A stretch of 64,000 nucleotides of DNA from NCBI RefSeq assembly GCF_000350225.1, contig NW_005179287.1, forward strand, positions 1 through 64,000, read 5' to 3'. Numbering within the stretch: position 1 is the stretch's first letter; every line of letters begins with the position of its first letter. This DNA is from Chondrus crispus (lineage: Eukaryota; Rhodophyta; Florideophyceae; Gigartinales; Gigartinaceae). The notes beneath the pieces are model-generated. The model was given only the letters and a program-made list of their open reading frames with translations, ran no database searches and had not been told where the DNA came from. Positions 23,208 to 34,048 of the stretch are shown here, one piece after another. A program made the translations under genes and the position numbers.

Positions 23208-25352
23208 TTAAGCGACGTCCGTGTTCACGGTTTGGGTGAGGTCTCTGCCGGTACGTCTCCGGAGGCGTTGGGCGTAACGAGAAACCAACTCTTCTGGGAC
23301 GTGAGTCCGTGCAGTACAAGTGGGTGTGTCGTAATCCGCCCACTTGATGAGGAACTCCGTAGTTCCGTCTTCCATGACCCGATGTCTCAGTAGCCGTTTG
23401 CCGGCATACTGCGTTCCCGCGGTGACCTTATCGGCGAGTTCCCGCCGGATCGTTGTGCTTGTTCGTGACGCATCTATCGGAGACGGCGCGTACACGCAGC
23501 GGTCGGCGGAGACTCGCTCGGTGACCCCATCACGATCGATCGTGATGGTTCGGCAGTCATTGGTGAGCACACGGTAGGGTCCGACAGCGTGCGACGCCAG
23601 CTTGTTAGATGTCTTAGCCCCATCGGTGGGGTTGAGATATAAGTATTCTTCGGGACGGGGCCGGGAATTAATACGTCGTATGCGCTTATCGAAGTCGCGC
23701 TTGTAACGAGCCTGCGTACGACGCCAGCTCCCGTAGGCCTTCCAGATAGTCGAGTCCAAGGACTTGAGGAACTCGGCGCGTTGGTTCCCCCAATCGGAAG
23801 GGGGCGCGTCGCCGTCCGCCCGTCGGAGAGAGAACTCTGGCGGTGGCCTGCTGACCACGAGCTCAAACGGTGTGGTGCGTGTGGTGCGATGTACGTGGGA
23901 GTTGTACGCGTACGTAAGCGGCCCCACGTACACGTCCGAGTCGTCCTGGTGTTCACCCACGTAGTTCCTCAGCATCGAGGCGATTGTCCGGTTATATCGC
24001 TCGACTTGCCCGTTCGTCTGGGGATGGTACGCTGAAGTGTGCAGATTTGTTATCCCCAGAACGCGGCAAGTGCTGTGGAAGAACTTGGCATTAAACTGAG
24101 GGCCGTTGTCCGAAAGCAACGTGCGAGGGACGCCATACTGGAACACCCACGAGTCGCAGAACGCAACTGCGACCGAGTGCGCTGTTATCGTGCGGAGCGC
24201 AACGACTTGCGTTAGCTTACTGAATCGGTCCGTAATCACGAGCAGGAATCGTTTCCCTGTCTTCGTCTTGGGGAGCGGCCCCAAGATGTCGATGGCGAGG
24301 CTCTCGAGAGGTCTCGTAGCTGGGAATAATCTCAATCGATTGAGATGTTTCCTCAGCTTCACCCGGTTCATCGCGCAGGTTCGACACCCTTGCACCGTGG
24401 CTGCCACGTCTGCAGCCAGGTGGGGCCAGTAGTACTCGCGTAGAAGTGCGTAGTACATACGGTTCTGGCCCGGATGTCCCGCGATGGCCGGGTTGTGGCA
24501 CAGGCGAGGGAGCCTGGCGCGGAGCATCCGAGGTACCACCACCTGAACGATATCAGGGTCGAAGGGGTGTCTCCATTTGAGCACCCCTTGGTGGTCCTCG
24601 AAGAACGCGGAGTCCCGGGACTCTGACTGTCGTGCCAAAACGGTTTGGCAGAAGTCATCCACGCGTTGCTCCTCGGCTATCTCCTCTATCGTAAGAGGGG
24701 CCGGAAGGTCGTCCTGCGGTGGGGCGACCGGGGAGTCGAGCGCGCCAGCCTCGGGGTCTTCGGCGCGCTGGATATCGGCGGCGTCGAACTCGTCGTTCTC
24801 CTCCCAAAACGAACTGGGTCTTTGAAGACCGGGGGCTTCGTCGTCACGTCGCGGTTCGTCGCGCGTCCGTACGCGCGACCTTGTTCCGGCTTCGGCTTGG
24901 TTCCGTGTCGTTACGAAGACATGGACGGCCTGATGATCGCAGCTCGCGGTACAAGCGTGGTCCGCGAGCTCGTTCGATACTTCTCGAACTGTCGTGCCCC
25001 CGTCGAAAGTGGGGATGTCGTCATCCACCTCGACGGTGGGGCGAGGGTCATCGGCGACCTTCGGCGACACGAGTCGTGACAGGGCATCGGGCACCTGATG
25101 CACGCGCCCGGGGCGGTACTGAATGGTGAAATCGTATTCAGCCAGACGTAGCCGCCACCGGGTGAGTCTTCCTGAGCTCTCCGTGAGCGACATGAGCCAT
25201 CGGAGGGCGTCATGGTCCGTCCGTACTGTGAACTTCGTGCCTTCTACGTACGGCCGTAGTGTGCGGACAGCCCACACTACGGCGAAGCACTCGCGTTCGG
25301 TAGAGCTGTAGCTACGCTCACTATCGGACAGTGAGTACGACCAATACCCCAC
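23208..25352 (-). CDS. Gypsy-A RNase H, integrase and chromodomain
   Basis: In element sense an RNase H segment (YSSTERECFAVVWAVRTLRP, RTDHDALRWL) is followed by the integrase HHCC zinc finger (HNPAIAGHPG...CRTCAMN). The DDE core follows (AIDILGPLP, LLSDNGPQFN, HPQTNGQVERYN). The C-terminus carries a chromodomain (EFLIKWADYD, then PEELVSRY), which in chromoviruses steers integration to marked chromatin. The open stretch of over 700 codons is the best preserved part of this copy. Confidence 0.9.
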   Translation of the reverse strand: MGYWSYSLSDSERSYSSTERECFAVVWAVRTLRPYVEGTKFTVRTDHDALRWLMSLTESSGRLTRWRLRLAEYDFTIQYRPGRVHQVPDALSRLVSPKVADDPRPTVEVDDDIPTFDGGTTVREVSNELADHACTASCDHQAVHVFVTTRNQAEAGTRSRVRTRDEPRRDDEAPGLQRPSSFWEENDEFDAADIQRAEDPEAGALDSPVAPPQDDLPAPLTIEEIAEEQRVDDFCQTVLARQSESRDSAFFEDHQGVLKWRHPFDPDIVQVVVPRMLRARLPRLCHNPAIAGHPGQNRMYYALLREYYWPHLAADVAATVQGCRTCAMNRVKLRKHLNRLRLFPATRPLESLAIDILGPLPKTKTGKRFLLVITDRFSKLTQVVALRTITAHSVAVAFCDSWVFQYGVPRTLLSDNGPQFNAKFFHSTCRVLGITNLHTSAYHPQTNGQVERYNRTIASMLRNYVGEHQDDSDVYVGPLTYAYNSHVHRTTRTTPFELVVSRPPPEFSLRRADGDAPPSDWGNQRAEFLKSLDSTIWKAYGSWRRTQARYKRDFDKRIRRINSRPRPEEYLYLNPTDGAKTSNKLASHAVGPYRVLTNDCRTITIDRDGVTERVSADRCVYAPSPIDASRTSTTIRRELADKVTAGTQYAGKRLLRHRVMEDGTTEFLIKWADYDTPTCTARTHVPEELVSRYAQRLRRRTGRDLTQTVNTDVA

Positions 25353-25477
25353 GGGGCGTCAGTAGTTGGGCTCTTTGTGCTCCTGAAGTAAGGTGCAGCC
25401 GAGTTGGTAGGCACTTGCGTCGGTGTCTATCATGTACGGACGACCGTGCCGGGGCAACGCAAGGATCGGCGGAGAGA

Positions 25478-26320
25478 TCATGCACTTCTTAAGGTTCTCG
25501 AACGCCTGAATTTGCAGCTCCGTGGGGTTATTGAATCGGGATCCGAATCTTTGCGCGTCATGTCTGTCAGAGGACGCGCAATCTTAGCGAGCCCCTTAAC
25601 GAATCGGCGGTATACGTTACACGCCCCGAGGAACGAGCGCACTTGCGTCAACGTCCTCGGGAATGTGAACGTCTTGAAAGCGTCGGCGGCCGTATCGGCC
25701 ACGCTCAACTTGCCTGGGGAGATGACGTGCCCCAGGTAGTGCACCTTCGGTCGGAAGAAGCTGCACTTCTTGAGCTTAAGGGAGATACCGGAACTCCGCA
25801 GTAAGCTCAAGACGGTATCGAGATGCCTCGCGTGTTCTCCGTGCGTACGGGAGATCACGATGGCGTCGTCGAGATAGACGAGGCACATTTGCCAGCGGAC
25901 TCCGGAGAGCGTTATGTTGAGCGCACGTTGGAAGGTGGCCGGTGCCCCTTTGAGTCCAAACGACATGCGCAAGGGGCGAAACGTGCCCATGTGCGTCGTA
26001 AACGTGGTCTTATCTCGGTCTTCCGGAGCGACCGGGATCTGCCAATAACCGTAATTGCAGTCCAACGTGGTGAAGACGGCTGCATCTCCTAACGAGTCGA
26101 TGCAGTCGTCCATCCGTGGCAGTGGATAAGAATCCGCTGCGGTCTTCGCGTTGAGACGCCGGTAGTTCACGCAAAACCGAAGAGAGACTTCTTTCTTCGG
26201 TACGAGCACCACGGGGGACGCCCACTCGGTGCTCGCGGGCTCGATAACCTCTGCGTTCAACATCTTGTTGACCTCCTTCGCGACCATTTTGCGCATGGCC
26301 GGGCCCTTCCGATAGGGCAT
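25478..26320 (-). CDS. Gypsy-A reverse transcriptase
   Basis: Typical Ty3/gypsy reverse transcriptase blocks appear in order: EPASTEWASPVVLVPKK, VNYRRLNAKT, TTLDCNYGYWQIPV, MSFGLKGAPATFQR, and the catalytic LVYLDDAIV. The thumb follows with KCSFF and LGHVIS. It makes the DNA copy of the element RNA in the particle. It lies just upstream, in element sense, of the RNase H-integrase part. Confidence 0.92.
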   Translation of the reverse strand: MPYRKGPAMRKMVAKEVNKMLNAEVIEPASTEWASPVVLVPKKEVSLRFCVNYRRLNAKTAADSYPLPRMDDCIDSLGDAAVFTTLDCNYGYWQIPVAPEDRDKTTFTTHMGTFRPLRMSFGLKGAPATFQRALNITLSGVRWQMCLVYLDDAIVISRTHGEHARHLDTVLSLLRSSGISLKLKKCSFFRPKVHYLGHVISPGKLSVADTAADAFKTFTFPRTLTQVRSFLGACNVYRRFVKGLAKIARPLTDMTRKDSDPDSITPRSCKFRRSRTLRSA

Positions 26321-26447
26321 AGAACGAATCGGTTTCGTTCCCGGTTCGAGGGGAATGCGGTGCTCCGTGGCTTGGATCGTTCCAAGCGCACCGCTCTAAA
26401 GACTCGAGTGCTTACGGAACATCTCGAGTACGTGGCCACAGAGCTTG

Positions 26448-27785
26448 TCATCGTCGATGTATGACAGGTCGATCTCTTTTTCCCAATCCATCGGTGGATT
26501 TTCGGGATCCTTTTGCTGGGGGAGTACAGTACCCCTCGCCGTCGGTTGGCCTTAAAGGTGACCGTTCGACCGGGTCGACCCCCTTGCCCCCGGCGGTGGT
26601 CTTATCGTCGGAGTTGGATCGGCTAACTCCTACCCCACCGACTTGATCGGTCAAGTCGGTCAGGTGTAGCGCGTGCGCGATCCCCTCGGCGACCTTACGT
26701 TCGGGAGTGAGGATCACGAGGGGGTTGCGCTTCGCGTATCCCACGACGGTGTGCTTCGGAAGCCTCTTTTCTCGTCGTGAGAAATTCGCGACGATGACGT
26801 CGAAGGTCTGATGCGGTAGGACCTCCGCGACGCCATTCGTCAGCCTCACTCCATGACGGTGTTGGAGTGAGGGCTTGGGTTCCAGGAACATGAGGCCCCT
26901 CCCCGCGGTTGTCACACGCACGCGGGCTTGTGACATCGCGGGGATGGTAACCCAGCGGGCGATTCGGATCGCTTGGGGGGCCTCCTTGCGTACGTCTGGC
27001 CGACCCGTGCGTCGCTCGTGTCGCCTGGTAGGGGGAGTCGACTCCCCCTTTCCGTCGACGATGGCGACGGAACCGCGTTGGCGTAGCTCCATTCGTTGAG
27101 CATCGATGTCCATAAATCGCACGTCCGTATCGATGAAGGCCGTGCCGAGGAGGACCGGCACGGCGAGCTGGTCCGCAACGACGAACGGAATTCGTTACGT
27201 CGTGTTCCTCAGCCGCACGGCCAAACGTACGACGGCCGAGAGCTTGAGGGGGTTGCTATTTGCACCTGCCAGTCGTGGCAAAGGTGCGTCGTGCACGGCG
27301 TAACGCGTCCAATCGGGGGGAAGGTCGGCCTTCCTCACCAGATTATACCCCGAGCACGCATCAACGGCGATCATGCGGGGTTTAAATGCATTTCCCTCTG
27401 TGGCTATCGAACCGAGGACGTTGTATATCTTCGACGTCATAAGGCAAATGACGCCGTCGACAACCTTTGGGGCGGCCTTATCGGTGAGGTCGTTCCGCCG
27501 GGGCCTTCGATTTCGGTGCTGGCCCCGCGTCCGTTTCCTTCTCCCCCTTTCTTGGGGCGTCCGCGGATCAGTGACGCCCCTCGGATTATTCGAGTCCGTA
27601 CGACACGGACCCTTCTCCGGCGATCTTGGGCTCGCCGGAGTCAGGGGGTCGACCGAATCTTTTCGGTCGTCGTTGCCCCCGTCGCCATCGTTACGCCTCA
27701 CAGGGACGTCCGCTGTCCTGGTGTCCTGTCCTCCTAACGTCGGGCCTTCAGAGGCCTCGACGTGCGCTCCCTCCTGTATCGGCAT
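26448..27785 (-). CDS. Gypsy-A protease region
   Basis: Two neighbouring minus-strand open stretches (27195-27785 and 26448-27161) cover the retropepsin region. The first ends with AVDACSGYNLVRKADLP, a D-x-x-S-G active-site-like turn. The second opens MPVLLGTAFIDTDVRFMDID, which matches the flap-to-C-terminal ILG-type strand of retropepsins. A charged linker leads to reverse transcriptase. The active-site reading is probable; the exact protease limits are not defined. Confidence 0.7.
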
Positions 27786-28200
27786 TGCAGGAGCTCCCGT
27801 GCTCGCCTCCGGTAGCGGGGGATGTATTATCGGACAATAGCCCCCGTGTTCTTCTCGAGCACGCGGGGTCGGGTCTAGTTCGTGGGGAAAAGACGGCTCA
27901 CGCGACCGCGTGTACGTAACCGTCTTTACGCTTTTTTCGAACTACCCGTGCTATCGGAGCTAACCTCCTGGCTATCGATGGCCAGGTCTTCTTCGGGTAG
28001 CCGGCTGCGTGGATCGGGACGATTCCCCCACTGCGACTCGGCGGCCTTGGCGAAGTACTCCGGTACTTCCGGGCCTTGACCAGCGGCGTCCGGTCGTCGC
28101 AGAATATGGGGGACGAAGCGAGTCCGTTCTCCTTCGTGACCCTCCGTGGGTAGAGGGTACGGATCCTCTACCCAGTCTTGTAGGTACATTATCGCATTTT

Positions 28201-29568
28201 CTACCTGTCAGGGTAGCCGAGAACGGTCTTGGTTCCCTCTTTCTCCTTGTCGGGGGTACGTTGTGTCCGCCTGCCGGTAGGCGGGTCGATCCGGACGATC
28301 GACTTCGTTACGACGGTACCCGCCTCCCCGGGGGGCGAAGGGTGTGCCCCCACCCCATTGGTTCGGGATACCTTGACGCGGGGGACTGCCTCGCCCGGCG
28401 CTTGCCGGAGGAGATTGCGCGCACCGGGGCGCGTCTCCATCTCGTAGCGGTAGTTCCTGTACGCCGTAAACATTCGTTGTTTCGGCGACAGGAACGGGCA
28501 CGCGTACATGGCATGCCCGTACGTACGGCATAGCCAGCACACGTACACGCTGCCGTCTGTTGAGGCGAAGGTCGCCGAGTGCCGCGCCTCCTCATCGGTG
28601 AGGAGGGGCACGCGAGGCGCTTCGCCTCCTGCATCTCGGTTCGATATGTCGAGCTCTGCGACCCGGGGGTCCGTACCCCTTGCTACTCTTGGAGTGGCCG
28701 CGAACGCGGTCGCGCAACTCGATGTCGTTACAGTCGACGTCGGGGAGGGGGTTCGTGCCCCCACGGGCCCTGCTCCTTGCGTAATGAGGACAGGGTCGGC
28801 CTGCCACTCATCCTCCCCGATATGGAGGGTCGAGGCGGGCGAACTTGTCGCGGCGGACTTCGTAGTCCTGCCAGCCCTCCCTGCCGGTTTCGGATCCCGC
28901 AGAGGTAAACGACACCGAGCGCGGTACGTTGTACCTTTCGCCATTTCGATACGGCGGATAGTCGGGAGATCGGTCTTCTGACTGCCTGGCAGCCTTTGCA
29001 CAGTTTCGGATACTGCGGCACGGGTTGCCGGTGCAAGTCCCCGCACGAAGTAGTGCGCGAGGGACTGTTCGGAGAAGACTGCCTTGCATCGGAACGCGGC
29101 AGTCTCGAGTCGGTCAGCAAACGTGCTTTCCGTCTCATGCCATTGCTGTGGCGCCGTAGCGACAGCGTCGTACGCTTCACCTAACACGTCGTCCATGAGG
29201 TAGCGTTTCAATAATTGATTCACGATCCCGGGCCAGCTCACGTCGTCATGGAGTTGGCCGGCGCGGAGGCCACGCATCGTATAAATCGTATACAGGCGCT
29301 CTGCGTCGCGCTCGAGGAAGTGCGCGAGGACTCGTACCGCAACACCTTCGGTCAGGTGTTGCGAGTTGAAGGTGATTCGGATATCCTTCAAGAACCGCAG
29401 CAGCTGGATCGGGTCGGTACTGTCGAAGATGTGCATCGTGGGACGGATCATCCGACAGCGTTGGACGTACTTCGCGATCCGCCCCGCGTCACCCGAGATA
29501 ACGAGCCTCGAGGTGTTATCCAAGCAGTACATACGATAGTCAGAAACGGCGCTGAACTCTTGGATCAT
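28201..29568 (-). CDS. Gypsy-A capsid and nucleocapsid
   Basis: About 455 residues. A helical capsid domain (TDPIQLLRFLKDIRITFN, VRVLAHFLERDAERLY, ESTFADRLETAAFRCKAVF) of the Ty3/gypsy retrotransposon gag type is followed by a Ser/Thr-rich linker. Then comes a CCHC knuckle, CWLCRTYGHAMYAC, exactly the C-x2-C-x4-H-x4-C pattern. The same protein is encoded in plus orientation at 62664-64000. Confidence 0.85.
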   Translation of the reverse strand: MIQEFSAVSDYRMYCLDNTSRLVISGDAGRIAKYVQRCRMIRPTMHIFDSTDPIQLLRFLKDIRITFNSQHLTEGVAVRVLAHFLERDAERLYTIYTMRGLRAGQLHDDVSWPGIVNQLLKRYLMDDVLGEAYDAVATAPQQWHETESTFADRLETAAFRCKAVFSEQSLAHYFVRGLAPATRAAVSETVQRLPGSQKTDLPTIRRIEMAKGTTYRARCRLPLRDPKPAGRAGRTTKSAATSSPASTLHIGEDEWQADPVLITQGAGPVGARTPSPTSTVTTSSCATAFAATPRVARGTDPRVAELDISNRDAGGEAPRVPLLTDEEARHSATFASTDGSVYVCWLCRTYGHAMYACPFLSPKQRMFTAYRNYRYEMETRPGARNLLRQAPGEAVPRVKVSRTNGVGAHPSPPGEAGTVVTKSIVRIDPPTGRRTQRTPDKEKEGTKTVLGYPDR

Positions 29569-29580
29569 CGTATGTACCGG

Positions 29581-30435
29581 CTAGAGCCCGGGTTCAGCGG
29601 GACCCAGCGTGCCGAAGGAGGTAACCGGTAGCGTACGGACGTCTACCAGACCTGGATGCTCTGCGTAACTTGCCAGCGGGTAGCCGCCCCAGAGGGGATC
29701 GACGGAGAACATCGGCTCTCCGGATCCGCGGGCGGCTTCTCCACGGTCCTGTTCATCCCCGTACGATACGCGGTCCACTTGCCGCCTACTTCCCGCGACA
29801 GGCGGCAAGGCTTGGGTCTCAGACGCGAAGTTCGCGTCTATCGGAGGACGGCTTCCTTCTGCAGTCCGACTGGTAGCGGCACCAGTCGGACGCCAACCTT
29901 CGGGGGCGGCGGCGCTCGGAGATACGGTACCACCGGGCCCTCTCGAGGGGGCACCGGGTAGCCTTTTGGCCATGGTACGTTCCATGTCACGAGCACGCCG
30001 ACGAATGGCGTCGAGCTCAGCAGAGAGGTGCACGAACGCACCCAATTGCTCTGCGGACTGAGAGTTTCGGTCCTCGGGTCGTCTCACCGAGGTCGGCCTC
30101 TCAGGGTAACCTTGCCCGGACGGTCCGGGCGAGGCGAAACGGGAGTCTTCTACGAGCACCATCCGCCAGTGTAACTCGTTGATCAGTGTTCGGAGATTCT
30201 CTAAGGACTGCGTCACTCTATCGAACCTCCCATCACGCAGGGAGCGAAATTCGGCCATACATCGAGTGTAGACATGGTCCGATACATCGATCCGAAGGGA
30301 AGTAGGGACTTCCTCGATGTATTCGGCTATGCGTTCGAACATCGCCGCCGCTCTTTCCTCGGAGGATCCGAGCGACGGTTCGCAGTCACGAGGACCTGCG
30401 TCGCCGTCGCCCGACGGGGCTGATGGGGACTGCAC
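29581..30435 (-). CDS. Gypsy-A gag N-terminal (matrix-like) part
   Basis: About 285 residues. A proline-rich start is followed by a heptad-like helical stretch (AAMFERIAEYIEEVPTSL, RFDRVTQSLENLRTLI) and then glycine-, proline- and arginine-rich DNA. It lies between the 5' LTR and the capsid frame and corresponds to 61737-62177 in the second copy. I assign it to gag by position and by conservation between the two copies. Confidence 0.65.
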   Translation of the reverse strand: MQSPSAPSGDGDAGPRDCEPSLGSSEERAAAMFERIAEYIEEVPTSLRIDVSDHVYTRCMAEFRSLRDGRFDRVTQSLENLRTLINELHWRMVLVEDSRFASPGPSGQGYPERPTSVRRPEDRNSQSAEQLGAFVHLSAELDAIRRRARDMERTMAKRLPGAPSRGPGGTVSPSAAAPEGWRPTGAATSRTAEGSRPPIDANFASETQALPPVAGSRRQVDRVSYGDEQDRGEAARGSGEPMFSVDPLWGGYPLASYAEHPGLVDVRTLPVTSFGTLGPAEPGL

Positions 30436-30575
30436 AGCGGCCGGACTCAGATCCGCCGGTTCGGAGCGGATCGACCGTTCAAACTCTTGGCTAATCTCGA
30501 CGCGATCGGTTCGCGGAGGGGGGCGGAAGTCTTCTCGGAGATCGGACTACAGGGTCTTCTAGGTCGGGAGACCAC

Positions 30576-31253
30576 TGTAGCATAAACACCCCAGCGATAG
30601 GGGTGTATGCCCAGTTCGACGGAGACCGTTGTCGATCGAGAAGACGGGAGTGAAGCGGGACACCAGCTAACGGCACCGGGCAGCGGGCCCGGGTAGCGTG
30701 GTAGAGCGGGAACGGGAGGACGCCGGTACGCGCGAGCGGTTCGACGCCTTGACGCCCCGGCGCGGTACTGGGTAACGATCCAGTACCGACGGGCGGAGGC
30801 GGAGCCGGCTCATGGGCGTACTGCGCGCGTCCTCAACCCGCGCTCGGTGCCGCTCCAAGGTAGTTAGCGAGCGCTACCTTAGAATAAGCGGGAAGTCGGA
30901 CCTTGACGGTCGGTGGGTGACAAGTCCGTGCTTGTCCTCCTCCACCGCCGCCGGTCCGCTCCATATTTTAATATACAAAACAATCTACAACTCTACAGTA
31001 CCGAAGTACTGTAGTGGACTACTGTAGTACAGTGCGGACCGTACTGTAATACTGTCAGCCATCGGGGCTGACAGTACACGTGTGCGCGCGCTTCCGTCCC
31101 GTGCGATACACGTGTGCACGTGTGCACGCATGTGCCCTGTACCGGAGGGGTACACGTGGCCACGTGCAGTGGTACTGTAGAGCATCGGGCTCTACAGCAC
31201 TAGATCCGTTGTTGATTTAATCTAATTAAAAGCCCCAGGGGGGGTATACTACA
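30576..31253 (-). repeat. 5' LTR of Gypsy-A
   Basis: A 678-bp LTR matching 17922-18592, with plus-strand ends TGTAGCATAA and TATACTACA. On the internal side the element-sense sequence continues TGGTCTCCCGACC, the proposed primer site. On the external side is CGGTA, which does not match the other flank. Confidence 0.9.
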
Positions 31254-32699
31254 CGGTAGAGTATCGCTTTTTCCGCGGCTGAAAATTGGTCATTAGATTA
31301 GAGAATAGCATCAGGGTAGAGATGCTCTAAGTTGCGTCAAAATGGGCAGCTGTTGAGCGTGGCCTATTTGAGAGGTGGTGAGAGCGGCGAGAGAACGGTA
31401 GGCGCATGTAGTATGTTAAACGTGTACACAGCTCCCCAGTGGTACTTAGCACAGCTGTCGCTCCTTCCCTCAATGAATAGTGTTGAAGAAACAAGAATAC
31501 ACTTTATTGCCTAATGACTCTGAATGGAACTCGGTCTAAATATCCTTACAGTGCCTGATTACCCGAATGAATTAAACCCGCCCGAAAGGGTAGATTCGCA
31601 ACCGTTATCCTCCTTCGCGTGGCGCGAGTGGTCAGTACCTAAAGTAGTAGGGAAACGAAGTGATAACGCGTTCATTCGAAGTAAGCAAGCGAAAGCAGCG
31701 ACTGAAGGTCGCGTTTTCCTACCGAGCGTGCGAGTGAAAACATTCTCGAATGGGTAAGCCACGAAGAAAGAGTAAAGAAAGAAAAAGAACGCAGTGGTGA
31801 ATTCATTACATGAGCAGCGGAGCTGAGGGAGGGAGGTGGGATAACAAGCGAAGAATTGGGGAAGAGAGAAGAGAGGCAATGTAGTTCGATGTGCCTCTCT
31901 TATACAGCCCTGTTTTCGGCGGGTGGCCGATTTGTAAGTGCCTCTGCGGATCCGTTATGCCACCAAAGGTCGTAACGAATCCTAACCGTTTCCAAGTCTT
32001 AGTCTGAACGTAAACTTGAAATGGTCCGGCTGAAACGGTCCATTTGAACGGAAACGTTAGACTTGAATGACTCTATCCAAGGAAAAACATATGTTTTTCC
32101 TTGGATAGAGTTGTCACATGTTCAACGGAAAAACTCCCTAGTCCAGATTCACCTTTCAATTATCTATGAATGCACTGAGTAGTGTTGAAGAAACTCCATA
32201 GGGAGTAGTCGAGATTTCGGAGAGGTGTCCGAAAAAAAAGACGGAACCCTCGAAAGTTCTGTCTTTTTTTGGACATCTTGTAGGACCGTGCGATCGTACG
32301 GCTATACGCGATCGTGGAGATAGGGTTCTTCTATTGTGGGAGCGACACTCCCACCGTCGAGATGCCAATGCGATAGGACAGAACGCCTATTGCGGGGTAT
32401 TCCGATGCGGCTCCCATGCGAAGCGAATGAGAGGACCACAAGACTTGCGGAGGGGGTGTGACGCCAGCGTCAGAAAGGCAAGCTTGGAGCCACCAGGAAA
32501 TGCTTGCTGAGAATGGGCTGAGCCGTTGACTCGGTAGGGCCCGGTAGTACCGACTCTTAGAGAGGTTGTTCCGTTGGTAACGGTCGTAGCGAAAGACCAA
32601 GTCGATGAGTGAGGGCTTGTCCGGTGAGAGCCACCGTAGGATAGAGTATGTGCTACCCGAGACCGATTTTTCCGTAAAGCGATAGACAGGTCAATTCAC
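31254..32699. other. Unassigned DNA with a 42-bp palindrome
   Basis: No protein family is recognisable. A block at about 31328-31376 (TCAAAATGG, CAGCTGTTGAGCG, GGCCTA) recurs at about 45887-45935 and is part of an unnamed dispersed repeat. A 42-bp perfect palindrome lies at 32070-32111, and an imperfect inverted repeat at about 32228-32272. The right end may include worn gag sequence of the following copia fossil. Confidence 0.35.
32070..32111. repeat. 42-bp perfect palindrome
   Basis: Arms 32070-32090 and 32091-32111 are exact reverse complements with no loop, centred on ACATATGT. Nothing identifies a TIR element around it. It belongs with the other palindromes listed. Confidence 0.95.
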
Positions 32700-33065
32700 C
32701 GTTCTGATACTCTAATGTTGTCCATGCCAGGCGCAGCGCTCGCCTCCCCCCTTTCGAAGAAGACGTATCAAACCAAGACTGCTGTCCGATTCAGACACAC
32801 CTTTTCTGTTAGGCTCAGGCAACGTGGAATGTGACAGGATGGTGCTCCACATAGATAAGTGTGTACTATCTTCAAGGTTACACTGATTGAGCGTGCCCCT
32901 TAAGAAAGCGTTACGAAACTTATAGTATGATTGGGGTCCCTTAATCCTCTTCCCTGAAACCGCCCTCATGAAAGTGCACAAGCATTACCGCCATCCGGAT
33001 TATGCAAGTCTATACTCGGTCATGAGAAGGTTGGACCCTGGAAAACCTCTTCTTAGATCTTGACC

Positions 33066-33100
33066 CACTTGAAGCGCATCAGTCTGATGCGCTTCAAGTG
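33066..33100. repeat. 35-bp perfect palindrome (17-nt arms)
   Basis: Arms 33066-33082 and 33084-33100 are exact reverse complements around a single T. A second one (10-nt arms 33147-33156 and 33158-33167) lies 50 bp on. Both lie inside the copia fossil, in the zinc-finger-to-integrase stretch. Confidence 0.95.
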
Positions 33101-33367
33101 CCACCCGGAGTCTGCGGGGCATGCGAGAGTCTTTGGTAGAGCACACATGCGGCTCTGAGAGCCGCATCTTCCAGACAGAGAAGTCATCTTCAGTAAGACT
33201 GTCTGGCTGGATCTCATGTACCTTGACAATACAGCTGTTCTACACGTGGTAGACAAAGACACCAAATTCTCCGCGGCTTCTTCCCTATTCAACGATACTG
33301 CTAACGAAACTTGGAACACGTTCATGCGAATATGGGTCTGCACATATATTTGATTCCCAGACATCAC

Positions 33368-34048
33368 TGTAGTATAACCTCCCCCAGGGGATTTACTTTG
33401 GATTAGATTACGATTGGATCGGCTACTAAAGAGCCCGACGCTCTACAGCGCCACCACGCGTGTCCACGTATACCCCCACGGGCACGGGGGACCGCGCATA
33501 CACGTGCACACGTGTACTACCCGGGAAGGATGTGCGCACACACGGGTACCACGTGTACTGTCAGCAACGATGCTGACACCGTACAGTGCAGGCCGACCTG
33601 CACTACAGTTAACCACTACAGTACCTCGGTATTGTAGTGTTATTATAGATTGTTTGTATATTAAATATGAGGGGACCGACGGCGGAAGGGGACGACAAGC
33701 ACGGACTTGTCAAGGACCCTCCACCTTGGTCCCTCGGCTTATTGTAGGCCAACTTCTGTAGTTTCCTTAGAGCCATCCAAGCGCGGGTTGTAGACGCGCG
33801 CAGCACGCCCACCAGCCGGATCTGCCTCCGTCCGTGGGTAACGGATCGTCACCCAGTACCGCTCTGGGGCGTCGCGGCGTGGAACCGCTCGCGCGTACGC
33901 GCGTCCTCCCCGCTCCTGCTCTACTTCGCTACACGGGCCCGTGCCTCGGTATCGTTAGCTGGCCGCGCTTCCCCTGTGTCCCTAGACCGACCGGGTCTTC
34001 ACCGAACTAAGCATACACCTCCCATTATTGGGGAGTGTTTATGCTACA
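33368..34048 (+). mobile_element. Gypsy-A-family LTR in the copia fossil
   Basis: A 681-bp LTR beginning TGTAGTATAA and ending TTATGCTACA, homologous to 8461-9141 and 60962-61660 but more diverged. Flanks (ATCAC left, TTGAC right) are not a direct duplication, unlike the clean solo LTR at 8461. The copia integrase reading is cut at its left edge. It is probably an old solo LTR with altered flanks. Confidence 0.82.

Larger units (their letters stand above)
17922..31253 (-). mobile_element. Gypsy-A: 13.3-kb chromodomain Ty3/gypsy element
   Basis: Same-orientation LTRs at 17922-18592 and 30576-31253 enclose, on the minus strand, gag, protease, reverse transcriptase, RNase H, integrase and chromodomain. 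The primer site TGGTCTCCCGACC starts one base inside the 5' LTR and recurs at the second copy (61662). A purine-rich AAGGGGGAG precedes the 3' LTR. No matching target duplication is visible (CCGAA left, CGGTA right), and the LTRs differ at roughly 5 percent of positions by eye, so this is an older insertion whose ends may have changed. The coding part is broken in several places. The 18593-23207 region is unusually long and uncharacterised. Confidence 0.88.
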